Shown here piece after piece: positions 20,562 through 33,500 of a DNA stretch of 64,000 nucleotides. How positions within the stretch are numbered: the stretch's first letter is position 1; every line of letters starts with the position of its first letter. Location: NCBI GenBank assembly GCA_036937835.1, contig CM072864.1:23706501-23770500 (forward strand), written 5' to 3'. The DNA comes from Pampus argenteus. Its lineage: Eukaryota > Chordata > Actinopteri > Scombriformes > Stromateidae. Position numbers and translations under genes: made by a program. The notes under the pieces are model-generated. The model ran no database searches, was not told the origin of the DNA, and saw nothing but the letters and a program-made list of their open reading frames with translations.

Positions 20562-23500
20562 TCAATCAAAACCATGTTTGCCATCAACAAGTAACTGATT
20601 TCTAATGATTAGGACAAAAAAACTCACTTCTGAGAGCTTCCTGCAGCTTTTACTGTAACATTTGTAAAAATAGCTTTCTCTCAGGCCAAAACTGACAACT
20701 ACAGTTTTTCTTAAACAAGGAGCAATATTTTCATTCAAAACCATGTTTATCATCAACAAGTAAGTGATTTCTAATTAATTAGGACCAAAAAACTCACTTC
20801 TGAGAGCTTCCTGCAGCTTTTACTGTAACATTTGTAAAAAATAGCTTTGTCTGAGGCCAAAACTGACAACTACAGTTTTTCTTAAACAAGGAGCAATATT
20901 TTCAATCAAAACCATGTTTGCCATCAACAAGTAACTGATTTTGAATGATTAGGACCAAAAAACTCACTTCTGAGAGCTTCCTGCAGCTTTTACTGTAACA
21001 TTTGTTAAAAAATAGCTTTCTCTGGGCAAGAGAAGGCCAACACTGACAACTACAGTTTTTCTTAAACAAGGAGCAATGTTTTCAATCAAAACTATGTTTG
21101 CCATCAACAAGTAACTGATTTCTAATGATTAGGACCAAAAAACTCACTTCTGAGAGCTTCCTGCTGCTTTTACTGTAACATTTGTAAAAATAGCTTTCTC
21201 TCAGGCCAAAACTGACAACTACAGTTTTTCTTAAACAAAGAGCTATATTTTCAATCAAAACCATGTTTGCCATCAACAAGTAACTGATTTCTAATGATTA
21301 GGACCAAAAAACTCACTTCTGAGAGCTTCCTGCAGCTTTTACTGTAACATTTGTAAAAATTGCTTTCTCTGAGGCCAAAACTGACAACTACAGTTTTTCT
21401 TAAACAAGGAGCAATATTTTCAATCAAAACCATGTTTGCCATCAACAAGTAACTGATTTCTAATGATTAGGACCAAAAAACTCACTTCTGAGAGCTTCCT
21501 GCAGCTTTTACTGTAACATTTGTAAAAAATAGCTTTCTCTCAGGCCAAAACTGACAACTACAGTTTTTCTTAAACAAGGAGCAATGTTTTCAATCAAAAC
21601 CATGTTTGCCATCAACAAGTAACTGATTTCTAATGATTAGGACCAAAAAACTCACTTCTGAGAGCTTCCTGCAGCTTTTACTGTAACATTTGTAAAAATA
21701 GCTTTCTCTCAGGCCAAAACTGACAACTACAGTTTTTCTTAAACAAGGAGCAATATTTTCATTCAAAACCATGTTTATCATCAACAAGTAAGTGATTTCT
21801 AATGATTAGGACCAAAAAACTCACTTCTGAGAGCTTCCTGCAGCTTTTACTGTAACATTTGTAAAAAATAGCTTTCTCTCAGGCCAAAACTGACAACTAC
21901 AGTTTTTCTTAAACAAGGAGCAATATTTTCAATCAAAACCATGTTTGCCATCAACAAGTAACTGATTTTGAATGATTAGGACCAAAAAACTCACTTCTGA
22001 GAGCTTCCTGCAGCTTTTACTGTAACATTTGTTAAAAAATAGCTTTCTCTGGGCAAGAGAAGGCCAACACTGACAACTACAGTTTTTCTTAAACAAGGAG
22101 CAATATTTTCAATCAAAACCATGTTTGCCATCAACAAGTAACTGATTTCTAATGATTAGGACCAAAAAACTCACTTCTGAGAGCTTCCTGCAGCTTTTAC
22201 TGTAACATTTGTAAAAAATAGCTTTCTCTCAGGCCAAAACTGACAACTACAGTTTTTCTTAAACAAGGAGCAATATTTTCAATCAAAACCATGTTTGCCA
22301 TCAACAAGTAACTGATTTCTAATGATTAGGACCAAAAAACTCACGTCTGAGAGCTTCCTGCAGCTTTTACTGTAACATTTGTAAAAAATAGCTTTCTCTC
22401 ATGCCAAAACTGACAACTACAGTTTTTCTTAAACAAAGAGCTATATTTTCAATCAAAACCATGTTTGCCATCAACAAGTAACTGATTTCTAATGATTAGG
22501 ACCAAAAAACTCACTTCTGAGAGCTTCCTGCAGCTTTTACTGTAACATTTGTAAAAATTGCTTTCTCTGAGGCCAAAACTGACAACTACAGTTTTTCTTA
22601 AACAAGGAGGAATATTTTCAATCAAAACCATGTTTGCCATCAACAAGTAACTGATTTCTAATGATTAGGACCAAAAAACTCACTTCTGAGAGCTTCCTGC
22701 AGCTTTTACTGTAACATTTGTAAAAATAGCTTTCTCTCAGGCCAAAACTGACAACTACAGTTTTTCTTAAACAAGGAGCAATGTTTTCAATCAAAACCAT
22801 GTTTGCCATCAACAAGTAACTGATTTCTAATGATTAGGACCAAAAAACTCACTTCTGAGAGCTTCCTGCAGCTTTCACTGTAACATTTGTAAAAATAGCT
22901 TTCTCTCAGGCCAAAACTGACAACTACAGTTTTTCTTAAACAAGGAGCAATATTTTCAATCAAAACCATGTTTGCCATCAACAAGTAACTGATTTCTAAT
23001 GATTAGGACCAAAAAACTCACTTCTGAGAGCTTCCTGCAGCTTTTACTGTAACATTTGTAAAAATAGCTTTCTCTCAGGCCAAAACTGACAACTACAGTT
23101 TTTCTTAAACAAGGAGCAATATTTTCAATCAAAACCATGTTTGCCATCAACAAGTAACTGATTTCTAATGATTAGGACCAAAAAACTCACTTCTGAGAGC
23201 TTATTGCAGCTTTTACTGTAACATTTGTAAAAATAGCTTTCTCTCAGGCCAAAACTGACAACTACAGTTTTTCTTAAACAAGGAGCAATATTTTCAATCA
23301 AAACCATGTTTGCCATCAACAAGTAACTGATTTCTAATGATTAGGACCAACACACTCACTTCTGAGAGCTTCCTGCAGCTTTTACTTTAACATTTGTAAA
23401 AATTGCTTTGTCTGGGCGAGAGAAGGCCAAAACTGACAACTACAGTTTTTCTTAAACAAGGAGCAATATTTTCAATCAAAACCAGGTTTGCCATCAACAA

Positions 23501-25024
23501 GTAACTGATTTTGAATGATTAGGACCAAAAAACTCACTTCTGAGAGCTTCCTGCAGCTTTTACTGTAACATTTGTTAAAAAATAGCTTTCTCTGGGCAAG
23601 AGAAGTCCAACACTGACAACTACAGTTTTTCTTAAACAAGGAGCAATATTTTCAATCAAAACCATGTTTGCCATCAACAAGTAACTGATTTCTAATGATT
23701 AGGACCAAAAAACTCACTTCTGAGAGCTTCCTGCAGCTTTTACTGTAACATTTGTAAAAATAGCTTTCTCTCAGGCCAAAACTGACAACTACAGTTTTTC
23801 TTAAACAAGGAGCAATATTTTCAATCAAAACCATGTTTGCCATCAACAAGTAACTGATTTCTAATGATTAGGACCAAAAAACTCACTTCTGAGAGCTTCC
23901 TGCAGCTTTTACTGTAACATTTGTAAAAATAGCTTTCTCTCATGCCAAAACTGACAACTACAGTTTTTCTTAAACAAAGAGCTATATTTTCAATCAAAAC
24001 CATGTTTGCCATCAACAAGTAACTGATTTCTAATGATTAGGACCAAAAAACTCACTTCTGAGAGCTTCCTGCAGCTTTTACTGTAACATTTGGAAAAATT
24101 GCTTTCTCTGAGGCCAAAACTGACAACTACAGTTTTTCTTAAACAAGGAGCAATATTTTCAATCAAAACCATGTTTGCAATCAACAAGTAACTGATTTTG
24201 AATGATTAGGACCAAAAAACTCACTTCTGAGAGCTTCCTGCAGCTTTTACTGTAACATTTGTTAAAAAATAGCTTTCTCTGGGCAAGAGAAGGCCAACAC
24301 TGACAACTACAGTTTTTCTTAAACAAGGAGCAATATTTTCAATCAAAACCATGTTTGCCATCAACAAGTAACTGATTTCTAATGATTAGGACCAAAAAAC
24401 TCACTTCTGAGAGCTTCCTGCAGCTTTTACTGTAACATTTGTAAAAATTGCTTTCTCTGAGGCCAAAACTGACAACTACAGTTTTTCTTAAACAAGGAGC
24501 AATATTTTCAATCAAGACCATGTTTGCCATCAACAAGTAACTGATTTCCAATGATTAGGACCAAAAAACTCACTTCTGAGAGCTTCCTGCAGCTTTTACT
24601 GTAACATTTGTAAAAATAGCTTTCTCTGGGCGAGAGAAGGCCAAAACTGACAACTACAGTTTTTCCTCAAACAAGGAGCAATATTTTCAATCAAAACCAT
24701 GTTTGCCATCAACAAGTAACTGATTTCTAATGATTAGGACCAAAAAACTCACTTCTGAGAGCTTCCTGCAGCTTTTATTGTAACATTTGTAAAAATAGCT
24801 TTCTCTCAGGCCAAAACTGACAACTACAGTTTTTCTTAAACAAGGAGCAATATTTTCAATCAAAACCATGTTTACCATCAACAAGTAACTGATTTCTAAT
24901 GATTAGGACCAAAAAACTCACTTCTGAGAGCTTCCTGCAGCTTTTACTGTAACATTTGTAAAAATTGCTTTCTCTGAGGCCAAAACTGACAACTACAGTT
25001 TTTCTTAAACAAGGAGCAATATTT
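20562..25024. repeat. Core higher-order repeat, copy 2: 4,463 bp, 26 monomers
   Basis: Same order as copy 1 with a local exchange between the CAACACAC unit and the TTTGCAATC unit. Here CAACACAC (23294) is followed by ACCAGG/TTTTGAATG (23472, 180 bp), standard (23652), CATGCC (23821), ATTGC (23990, private TTTGGAAAAATT) and TTTGCAATC (24159), and the AAAACACTC unit is absent. New private marker: GGAGGAAT at the end of unit 22449, which then persists in later copies at 26912, 29314, 32404, 43399 and 50782. Confidence 0.87.
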
Positions 25025-28000
25025 TCAATCAAAACCATGTTTGCCATCAACAAGTAACTGATTTCTAATGATTAGGACAAAAAAACTCACTTCTGAGAGC
25101 TTCCTGCAGCTTTTACTGTAACATTTGTAAAAATAGCTTTCTCTCAGGCCAAAACTGACAACTACAGTTTTTCTTAAACAAGGAGCAATATTTTCATTCA
25201 AAACCATGTTTATCATCAACAAGTAAGTGATTTCTAATTAATTAGGACCAAAAAACTCACTTCTGAGAGCTTCCTGCAGCTTTTACTGTAACATTTGTAA
25301 AAAATAGCTTTGTCTGAGGCCAAAACTGACAACTACAGTTTTTCTTAAACAAGGAGCAATATTTTCAATCAAAACCATGTTTGCCATCAACAAGTAACTG
25401 ATTTTGAATGATTAGGACCAAAAAACTCACTTCTGAGAGCTTCCTGCAGCTTTTACTGTAACATTTGTTAAAAAATAGCTTTCTCTGGGCAAGAGAAGGC
25501 CAACACTGACAACTACAGTTTTTCTTAAACAAGGAGCAATGTTTTCAATCAAAACTATGTTTGCCATCAACAAGTAACTGATTTCTAATGATTAGGACCA
25601 AAAAACTCACTTCTGAGAGCTTCCTGCTGCTTTTACTGTAACATTTGTAAAAATAGCTTTCTCTCAGGCCAAAACTGACAACTACAGTTTTTCTTAAACA
25701 AAGAGCTATATTTTCAATCAAAACCATGTTTGCCATCAACAAGTAACTGATTTCTAATGATTAGGACCAAAAAACTCACTTCTGAGAGCTTCCTGCAGCT
25801 TTTACTGTAACATTTGTAAAAATTGCTTTCTCTGAGGCCAAAACTGACAACTACAGTTTTTCTTAAACAAGGAGCAATATTTTCAATCAAAACCATGTTT
25901 GCCATCAACAAGTAACTGATTTCTAATGATTAGGACCAAAAAACTCACTTCTGAGAGCTTCCTGCAGCTTTTACTGTAACATTTGTAAAAAATAGCTTTC
26001 TCTCAGGCCAAAACTGACAACTACAGTTTTTCTTAAACAAGGAGCAATGTTTTCAATCAAAACCATGTTTGCCATCAACAAGTAACTGATTTCTAATGAT
26101 TAGGACCAAAAAACTCACTTCTGAGAGCTTCCTGCAGCTTTTACTGTAACATTTGTAAAAATAGCTTTCTCTCAGGCCAAAACTGACAACTACAGTTTTT
26201 CTTAAACAAGGAGCAATATTTTCATTCAAAACCATGTTTATCATCAACAAGTAAGTGATTTCTAATGATTAGGACCAAAAAACTCACTTCTGAGAGCTTC
26301 CTGCAGCTTTTACTGTAACATTTGTAAAAAATAGCTTTCTCTCAGGCCAAAACTGACAACTACAGTTTTTCTTAAACAAGGAGCAATATTTTCAATCAAA
26401 ACCATGTTTGCCATCAACAAGTAACTGATTTTGAATGATTAGGACCAAAAAACTCACTTCTGAGAGCTTCCTGCAGCTTTTACTGTAACATTTGTTAAAA
26501 AATAGCTTTCTCTGGGCAAGAGAAGGCCAACACTGACAACTACAGTTTTTCTTAAACAAGGAGCAATATTTTCAATCAAAACCATGTTTGCCATCAACAA
26601 GTAACTGATTTCTAATGATTAGGACCAAAAAACTCACTTCTGAGAGCTTCCTGCAGCTTTTACTGTAACATTTGTAAAAAATAGCTTTCTCTCAGGCCAA
26701 AACTGACAACTACAGTTTTTCTTAAACAAGGAGCAATATTTTCAATCAAAACCATGTTTGCCATCAACAAGTAACTGATTTCTAATGATTAGGACCAAAA
26801 AACTCACGTCTGAGAGCTTCCTGCAGCTTTTACTGTAACATTTGTAAAAAATAGCTTTCTCTCATGCCAAAACTGACAACTACAGTTTTTCTTAAACAAA
26901 GAGCTATATTTTCAATCAAAACCATGTTTGCCATCAACAAGTAACTGATTTCTAATGATTAGGACCAAAAAAACTCACTTCTGAGAGCTTCCTGCAGCTT
27001 TTACTGTAACATTTGTAAAAATTGCTTTCTCTGAGGCCAAAACTGACAACTACAGTTTTTCTTAAACAAGGAGGAATATTTTCAATCAAAACCATGTTTG
27101 CCATCAACAAGTAACTGATTTCTAATGATTAGGACCAAAAAACTCACTTCTGAGAGCTTCCTGCAGCTTTTACTGTAACATTTGTAAAAATAGCTTTCTC
27201 TCAGGCCAAAACTGACAACTACAGTTTTTCTTAAACAAGGAGCAATGTTTTCAATCAAAACCATGTTTGCCATCAACAAGTAACTGATTTCTAATGATTA
27301 GGACCAAAAAACTCACTTCTGAGAGCTTCCTGCAGCTTTCACTGTAACATTTGTAAAAATAGCTTTCTCTCAGGCCAAAACTGACAACTACAGTTTTTCT
27401 TAAACAAGGAGCAATATTTTCAATCAAAACCATGTTTGCCATCAACAAGTAACTGATTTCTAATGATTAGGACCAAAAAACTCACTTCTGAGAGCTTCCT
27501 GCAGCTTTTACTGTAACATTTGTAAAAATAGCTTTCTCTCAGGCCAAAACTGACAACTACAGTTTTTCTTAAACAAGGAGCAATATTTTCAATCAAAACC
27601 ATGTTTGCCATCAACAAGTAACTGATTTCTAATGATTAGGACCAAAAAACTCACTTCTGAGAGCTTATTGCAGCTTTTACTGTAACATTTGTAAAAATAG
27701 CTTTCTCTCAGGCCAAAACTGACAACTACAGTTTTTCTTAAACAAGGAGCAATATTTTCAATCAAAACCATGTTTGCCATCAACAAGTAACTGATTTCTA
27801 ATGATTAGGACCAACACACTCACTTCTGAGAGCTTCCTGCAGCTTTTACTTTAACATTTGTAAAAATTGCTTTGTCTGGGCGAGAGAAGGCCAAAACTGA
27901 CAACTACAGTTTTTCTTAAACAAGGAGCAATATTTTCAATCAAAACCATGTTTGCCATCAACAAGTAACTGATTTTGAATGATTAGGACCAAAAAACTCA

Positions 28001-28115
28001 CTTCTGAGAGCTTCCTGCAGCTTTTACTGTAACATTTGTTAAAAAATAGCTTTCTCTGGGCAAGAGAAGTCCAACACTGACAACTACAGTTTTTCTTAAA
28101 CAAGGAGCAATATTT
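25025..28115. repeat. Core higher-order repeat, copy 3: 3,091 bp, 18 monomers
   Basis: Matches copy 2 at +4,463 bp from 25025 to about 28116. The eight units equivalent to 23652-25024 (1,373 bp) are missing; the next unit, 28116, starts the following copy. Unit 26912 has one extra A (A7 instead of A6), which accounts for 3,091 rather than 3,090 bp. Confidence 0.86.
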
Positions 28116-30516
28116 TCAATCAAAACCATGTTTGCCATCAACAAGTAACTGATTTCTAATGATTAGGACCAAAAAACTCACTTCTGAGAGCTTCCTGCAG
28201 CTTTTACTGTAACATTTGTAAAAATAGCTTTCTCTCAGGCCAAAACTGACAACTACAGTTTTTCTTAAACAAGGAGCAATATTTTCATTCAAAACCATGT
28301 TTATCATCAACAAGTAAGTGATTTCTAATTAATTAGGACCAAAAAACTCACTTCTGAGAGCTTCCTGCAGCTTTTACTGTAACATTTGTAAAAAATAGCT
28401 TTGTCTGAGGCCAAAACTGACAACTACAGTTTTTCTTAAACAAGGAGCAATATTTTCAATCAAAACCATGTTTGCCATCAACAAGTAACTGATTTTGAAT
28501 GATTAGGACCAAAAAACTCACTTCTGAGAGCTTCCTGCAGCTTTTACTGTAACATTTGTTAAAAAATAGCTTTCTCTGGGCAAGAGAAGGCCAACACTGA
28601 CAACTACAGTTTTTCTTAAACAAGGAGCAATGTTTTCAATCAAAACTATGTTTGCCATCAACAAGTAACTGATTTCTAATGATTAGGACCAAAAAACTCA
28701 CTTCTGAGAGCTTCCTGCTGCTTTTACTGTAACATTTGTAAAAATAGCTTTCTCTCAGGCCAAAACTGACAACTACAGTTTTTCTTAAACAAAGAGCTAT
28801 ATTTTCAATCAAAACCATGTTTGCCATCAACAAGTAACTGATTTCTAATGATTAGGACCAAAAAACTCACTTCTGAGAGCTTCCTGCAGCTTTTACTGTA
28901 ACATTTGTAAAAATTGCTTTCTCTGAGGCCAAAACTGACAACTACAGTTTTTCTTAAACAAGGAGCAATATTTTCATTCAAAACCATGTTTATCATCAAC
29001 AAGTAACTGATTTCTAATGATTAGGACCAAAAAACTCACTTCTGAGAGCTTCCTGCAGCTTTTACTGTAACATTTGTAAAAAATAGCTTTCTCTCAGGCC
29101 AAAACTGACAACTACAGTTTTTCTTAAACAAGGAGCAATATTTTCAATCAAAACCATGTTTGCCATCAACAAGTAACTGATTTCTAATGATTAGGACCAA
29201 AAAACTCACGTCTGAGAGCTTCCTGCAGCTTTTACTGTAACATTTGTAAAAAATAGCTTTCTCTCATGCCAAAACTGACAACTACAGTTTTTCTTAAACA
29301 AAGAGCTATATTTTCAATCAAAACCATGTTTGCCATCAACAAGTAACTGATTTCTAATGATTAGGACCAAAAAACTCACTTCTGAGAGCTTCCTGCAGCT
29401 TTTACTGTAACATTTGTAAAAATTGCTTTCTCTGAGGCCAAAACTGACAACTACAGTTTTTCTTAAACAAGGAGGAATATTTTCAATCAAAACCATGTTT
29501 GCCATCAACAAGTAACTGATTTCTAATGATTAGGACCAAAAAACTCACTTCTGAGAGCTTCCTGCAGCTTTTACTGTAACATTTGTAAAAATAGCTTTCT
29601 CTCAGGCCAAAACTGACAACTACAGTTTTTCTTAAACAAGGAGCAATGTTTTCAATCAAAACCATGTTTGCCATCAACAAGTAACTGATTTCTAATGATT
29701 AGGACCAAAAAACTCACTTCTGAGAGCTTCCTGCAGCTTTCACTGTAACATTTGTAAAAATAGCTTTCTCTCAGGCCAAAACTGACAACTACAGTTTTTC
29801 TTAAACAAGGAGCAATATTTTCAATCAAAACCATGTTTGCCATCAACAAGTAACTGATTTCTAATGATTAGGACCAAAAAACTCACTTCTGAGAGCTTCC
29901 TGCAGCTTTTACTGTAACATTTGTAAAAATAGCTTTCTCTCAGGCCAAAACTGACAACTACAGTTTTTCTTAAACAAGGAGCAATATTTTCAATCAAAAC
30001 CATGTTTGCCATCAACAAGTAACTGATTTCTAATGATTAGGACCAAAAAACTCACTTCTGAGAGCTTATTGCAGCTTTTACTGTAACATTTGTAAAAATA
30101 GCTTTCTCTCAGGCCAAAACTGACAACTACAGTTTTTCTTAAACAAGGAGCAATATTTTCAATCAAAACCATGTTTGCCATCAACAAGTAACTGATTTCT
30201 AATGATTAGGACCAACACACTCACTTCTGAGAGCTTCCTGCAGCTTTTACTTTAACATTTGTAAAAATTGCTTTGTCTGGGCGAGAGAAGGCCAAAACTG
30301 ACAACTACAGTTTTTCTTAAACAAGGAGCAATATTTTCAATCAAAACCATGTTTGCCATCAACAAGTAACTGATTTTGAATGATTAGGACCAAAAAACTC
30401 ACTTCTGAGAGCTTCCTGCAGCTTTTACTGTAACATTTGTTAAAAAATAGCTTTCTCTGGGCAAGAGAAGTCCAACACTGACAACTACAGTTTTTCTTAA
30501 ACAAGGAGCAATATTT
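28116..30516. repeat. Core higher-order repeat, copy 4: 2,401 bp, 14 monomers
   Basis: Shortest core copy. Compared with the 3,090-bp form it lacks four units (169+170+170+180 = 689 bp) between the ATTGC unit (28805) and the CACGTCTG unit (29144). Unit 28974 combines TTTATC with TAACTG, a combination found nowhere else in the window that I could see, and marks the joint. Confidence 0.86.
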
Positions 30517-33500
30517 TCAATCAAAACCATGTTTGCCATCAACAAGTAACTGATTTCTAATGATTAGGACCAAAAAACTCACTTCTGAGAGCTTCCTGCA
30601 GCTTTTACTGTAACATTTGTAAAAATAGCTTTCTCTCAGGCCAAAACTGACAACTACAGTTTTTCTTAAACAAGGAGCAATATTTTCATTCAAAACCATG
30701 TTTATCATCAACAAGTAAGTGATTTCTAATTAATTAGGACCAAAAAACTCACTTCTGAGAGCTTCCTGCAGCTTTTACTGTAACATTTGTAAAAAATAGC
30801 TTTGTCTGAGGCCAAAACTGACAACTACAGTTTTTCTTAAACAAGGAGCAATATTTTCAATCAAAACCATGTTTGCCATCAACAAGTAACTGATTTTGAA
30901 TGATTAGGACCAAAAAACTCACTTCTGAGAGCTTCCTGCAGCTTTTACTGTAACATTTGTTAAAAAATAGCTTTCTCTGGGCAAGAGAAGGCCAACACTG
31001 ACAACTACAGTTTTTCTTAAACAAGGAGCAATGTTTTCAATCAAAACTATGTTTGCCATCAACAAGTAACTGATTTCTAATGATTAGGACCAAAAAACTC
31101 ACTTCTGAGAGCTTCCTGCTGCTTTTACTGTAACATTTGTAAAAATAGCTTTCTCTCAGGCCAAAACTGACAACTACAGTTTTTCTTAAACAAAGAGCTA
31201 TATTTTCAATCAAAACCATGTTTGCCATCAACAAGTAACTGATTTCTAATGATTAGGACCAAAAAACTCACTTCTGAGAGCTTCCTGCAGCTTTTACTGT
31301 AACATTTGTAAAAATTGCTTTCTCTGAGGCCAAAACTGACAACTACAGTTTTTCTTAAACAAGGAGCAATATTTTCAATCAAAACCATGTTTGCCATCAA
31401 CAAGTAACTGATTTCTAATGATTAGGACCAAAAAACTCACTTCTGAGAGCTTCCTGCAGCTTTTACTGTAACATTTGTAAAAAATAGCTTTCTCTCAGGC
31501 CAAAACTGACAACTACAGTTTTTCTTAAACAAGGAGCAATGTTTTCAATCAAAACCATGTTTGCCATCAACAAGTAACTGATTTCTAATGATTAGGACCA
31601 AAAAACTCACTTCTGAGAGCTTCCTGCAGCTTTTACTGTAACATTTGTAAAAATAGCTTTCTCTCAGGCCAAAACTGACAACTACAGTTTTTCTTAAACA
31701 AGGAGCAATATTTTCATTCAAAACCATGTTTATCATCAACAAGTAAGTGATTTCTAATGATTAGGACCAAAAAACTCACTTCTGAGAGCTTCCTGCAGCT
31801 TTTACTGTAACATTTGTAAAAAATAGCTTTCTCTCAGGCCAAAACTGACAACTACAGTTTTTCTTAAACAAGGAGCAATATTTTCAATCAAAACCATGTT
31901 TGCCATCAACAAGTAACTGATTTTGAATGATTAGGACCAAAAAACTCACTTCTGAGAGCTTCCTGCAGCTTTTACTGTAACATTTGTTAAAAAATAGCTT
32001 TCTCTGGGCAAGAGAAGGCCAACACTGACAACTACAGTTTTTCTTAAACAAGGAGCAATATTTTCAATCAAAACCATGTTTGCCATCAACAAGTAACTGA
32101 TTTCTAATGATTAGGACCAAAAAACTCACTTCTGAGAGCTTCCTGCAGCTTTTACTGTAACATTTGTAAAAAATAGCTTTCTCTCAGGCCAAAACTGACA
32201 ACTACAGTTTTTCTTAAACAAGGAGCAATATTTTCAATCAAAACCATGTTTGCCATCAACAAGTAACTGATTTCTAATGATTAGGACCAAAAAACTCACG
32301 TCTGAGAGCTTCCTGCAGCTTTTACTGTAACATTTGTAAAAAATAGCTTTCTCTCATGCCAAAACTGACAACTACAGTTTTTCTTAAACAAAGAGCTATA
32401 TTTTCAATCAAAACCATGTTTGCCATCAACAAGTAACTGATTTCTAATGATTAGGACCAAAAAACTCACTTCTGAGAGCTTCCTGCAGCTTTTACTGTAA
32501 CATTTGTAAAAATTGCTTTCTCTGAGGCCAAAACTGACAACTACAGTTTTTCTTAAACAAGGAGGAATATTTTCAATCAAAACCATGTTTGCCATCAACA
32601 AGTAACTGATTTCTAATGATTAGGACCAAAAAACTCACTTCTGAGAGCTTCCTGCAGCTTTTACTGTAACATTTGTAAAAATAGCTTTCTCTCAGGCCAA
32701 AACTGACAACTACAGTTTTTCTTAAACAAGGAGCAATGTTTTCAATCAAAACCATGTTTGCCATCAACAAGTAACTGATTTCTAATGATTAGGACCAAAA
32801 AACTCACTTCTGAGAGCTTCCTGCAGCTTTCACTGTAACATTTGTAAAAATAGCTTTCTCTCAGGCCAAAACTGACAACTACAGTTTTTCTTAAACAAGG
32901 AGCAATATTTTCAATCAAAACCATGTTTGCCATCAACAAGTAACTGATTTCTAATGATTAGGACCAAAAAACTCACTTCTGAGAGCTTCCTGCAGCTTTT
33001 ACTGTAACATTTGTAAAAATAGCTTTCTCTCAGGCCAAAACTGACAACTACAGTTTTTCTTAAACAAGGAGCAATATTTTCAATCAAAACCATGTTTGCC
33101 ATCAACAAGTAACTGATTTCTAATGATTAGGACCAAAAAACTCACTTCTGAGAGCTTATTGCAGCTTTTACTGTAACATTTGTAAAAATAGCTTTCTCTC
33201 AGGCCAAAACTGACAACTACAGTTTTTCTTAAACAAGGAGCAATATTTTCAATCAAAACCATGTTTGCCATCAACAAGTAACTGATTTCTAATGATTAGG
33301 ACCAACACACTCACTTCTGAGAGCTTCCTGCAGCTTTTACTTTAACATTTGTAAAAATTGCTTTGTCTGGGCGAGAGAAGGCCAAAACTGACAACTACAG
33401 TTTTTCTTAAACAAGGAGCAATATTTTCAATCAAAACCATGTTTGCCATCAACAAGTAACTGATTTTGAATGATTAGGACCAAAAAACTCACTTCTGAGA

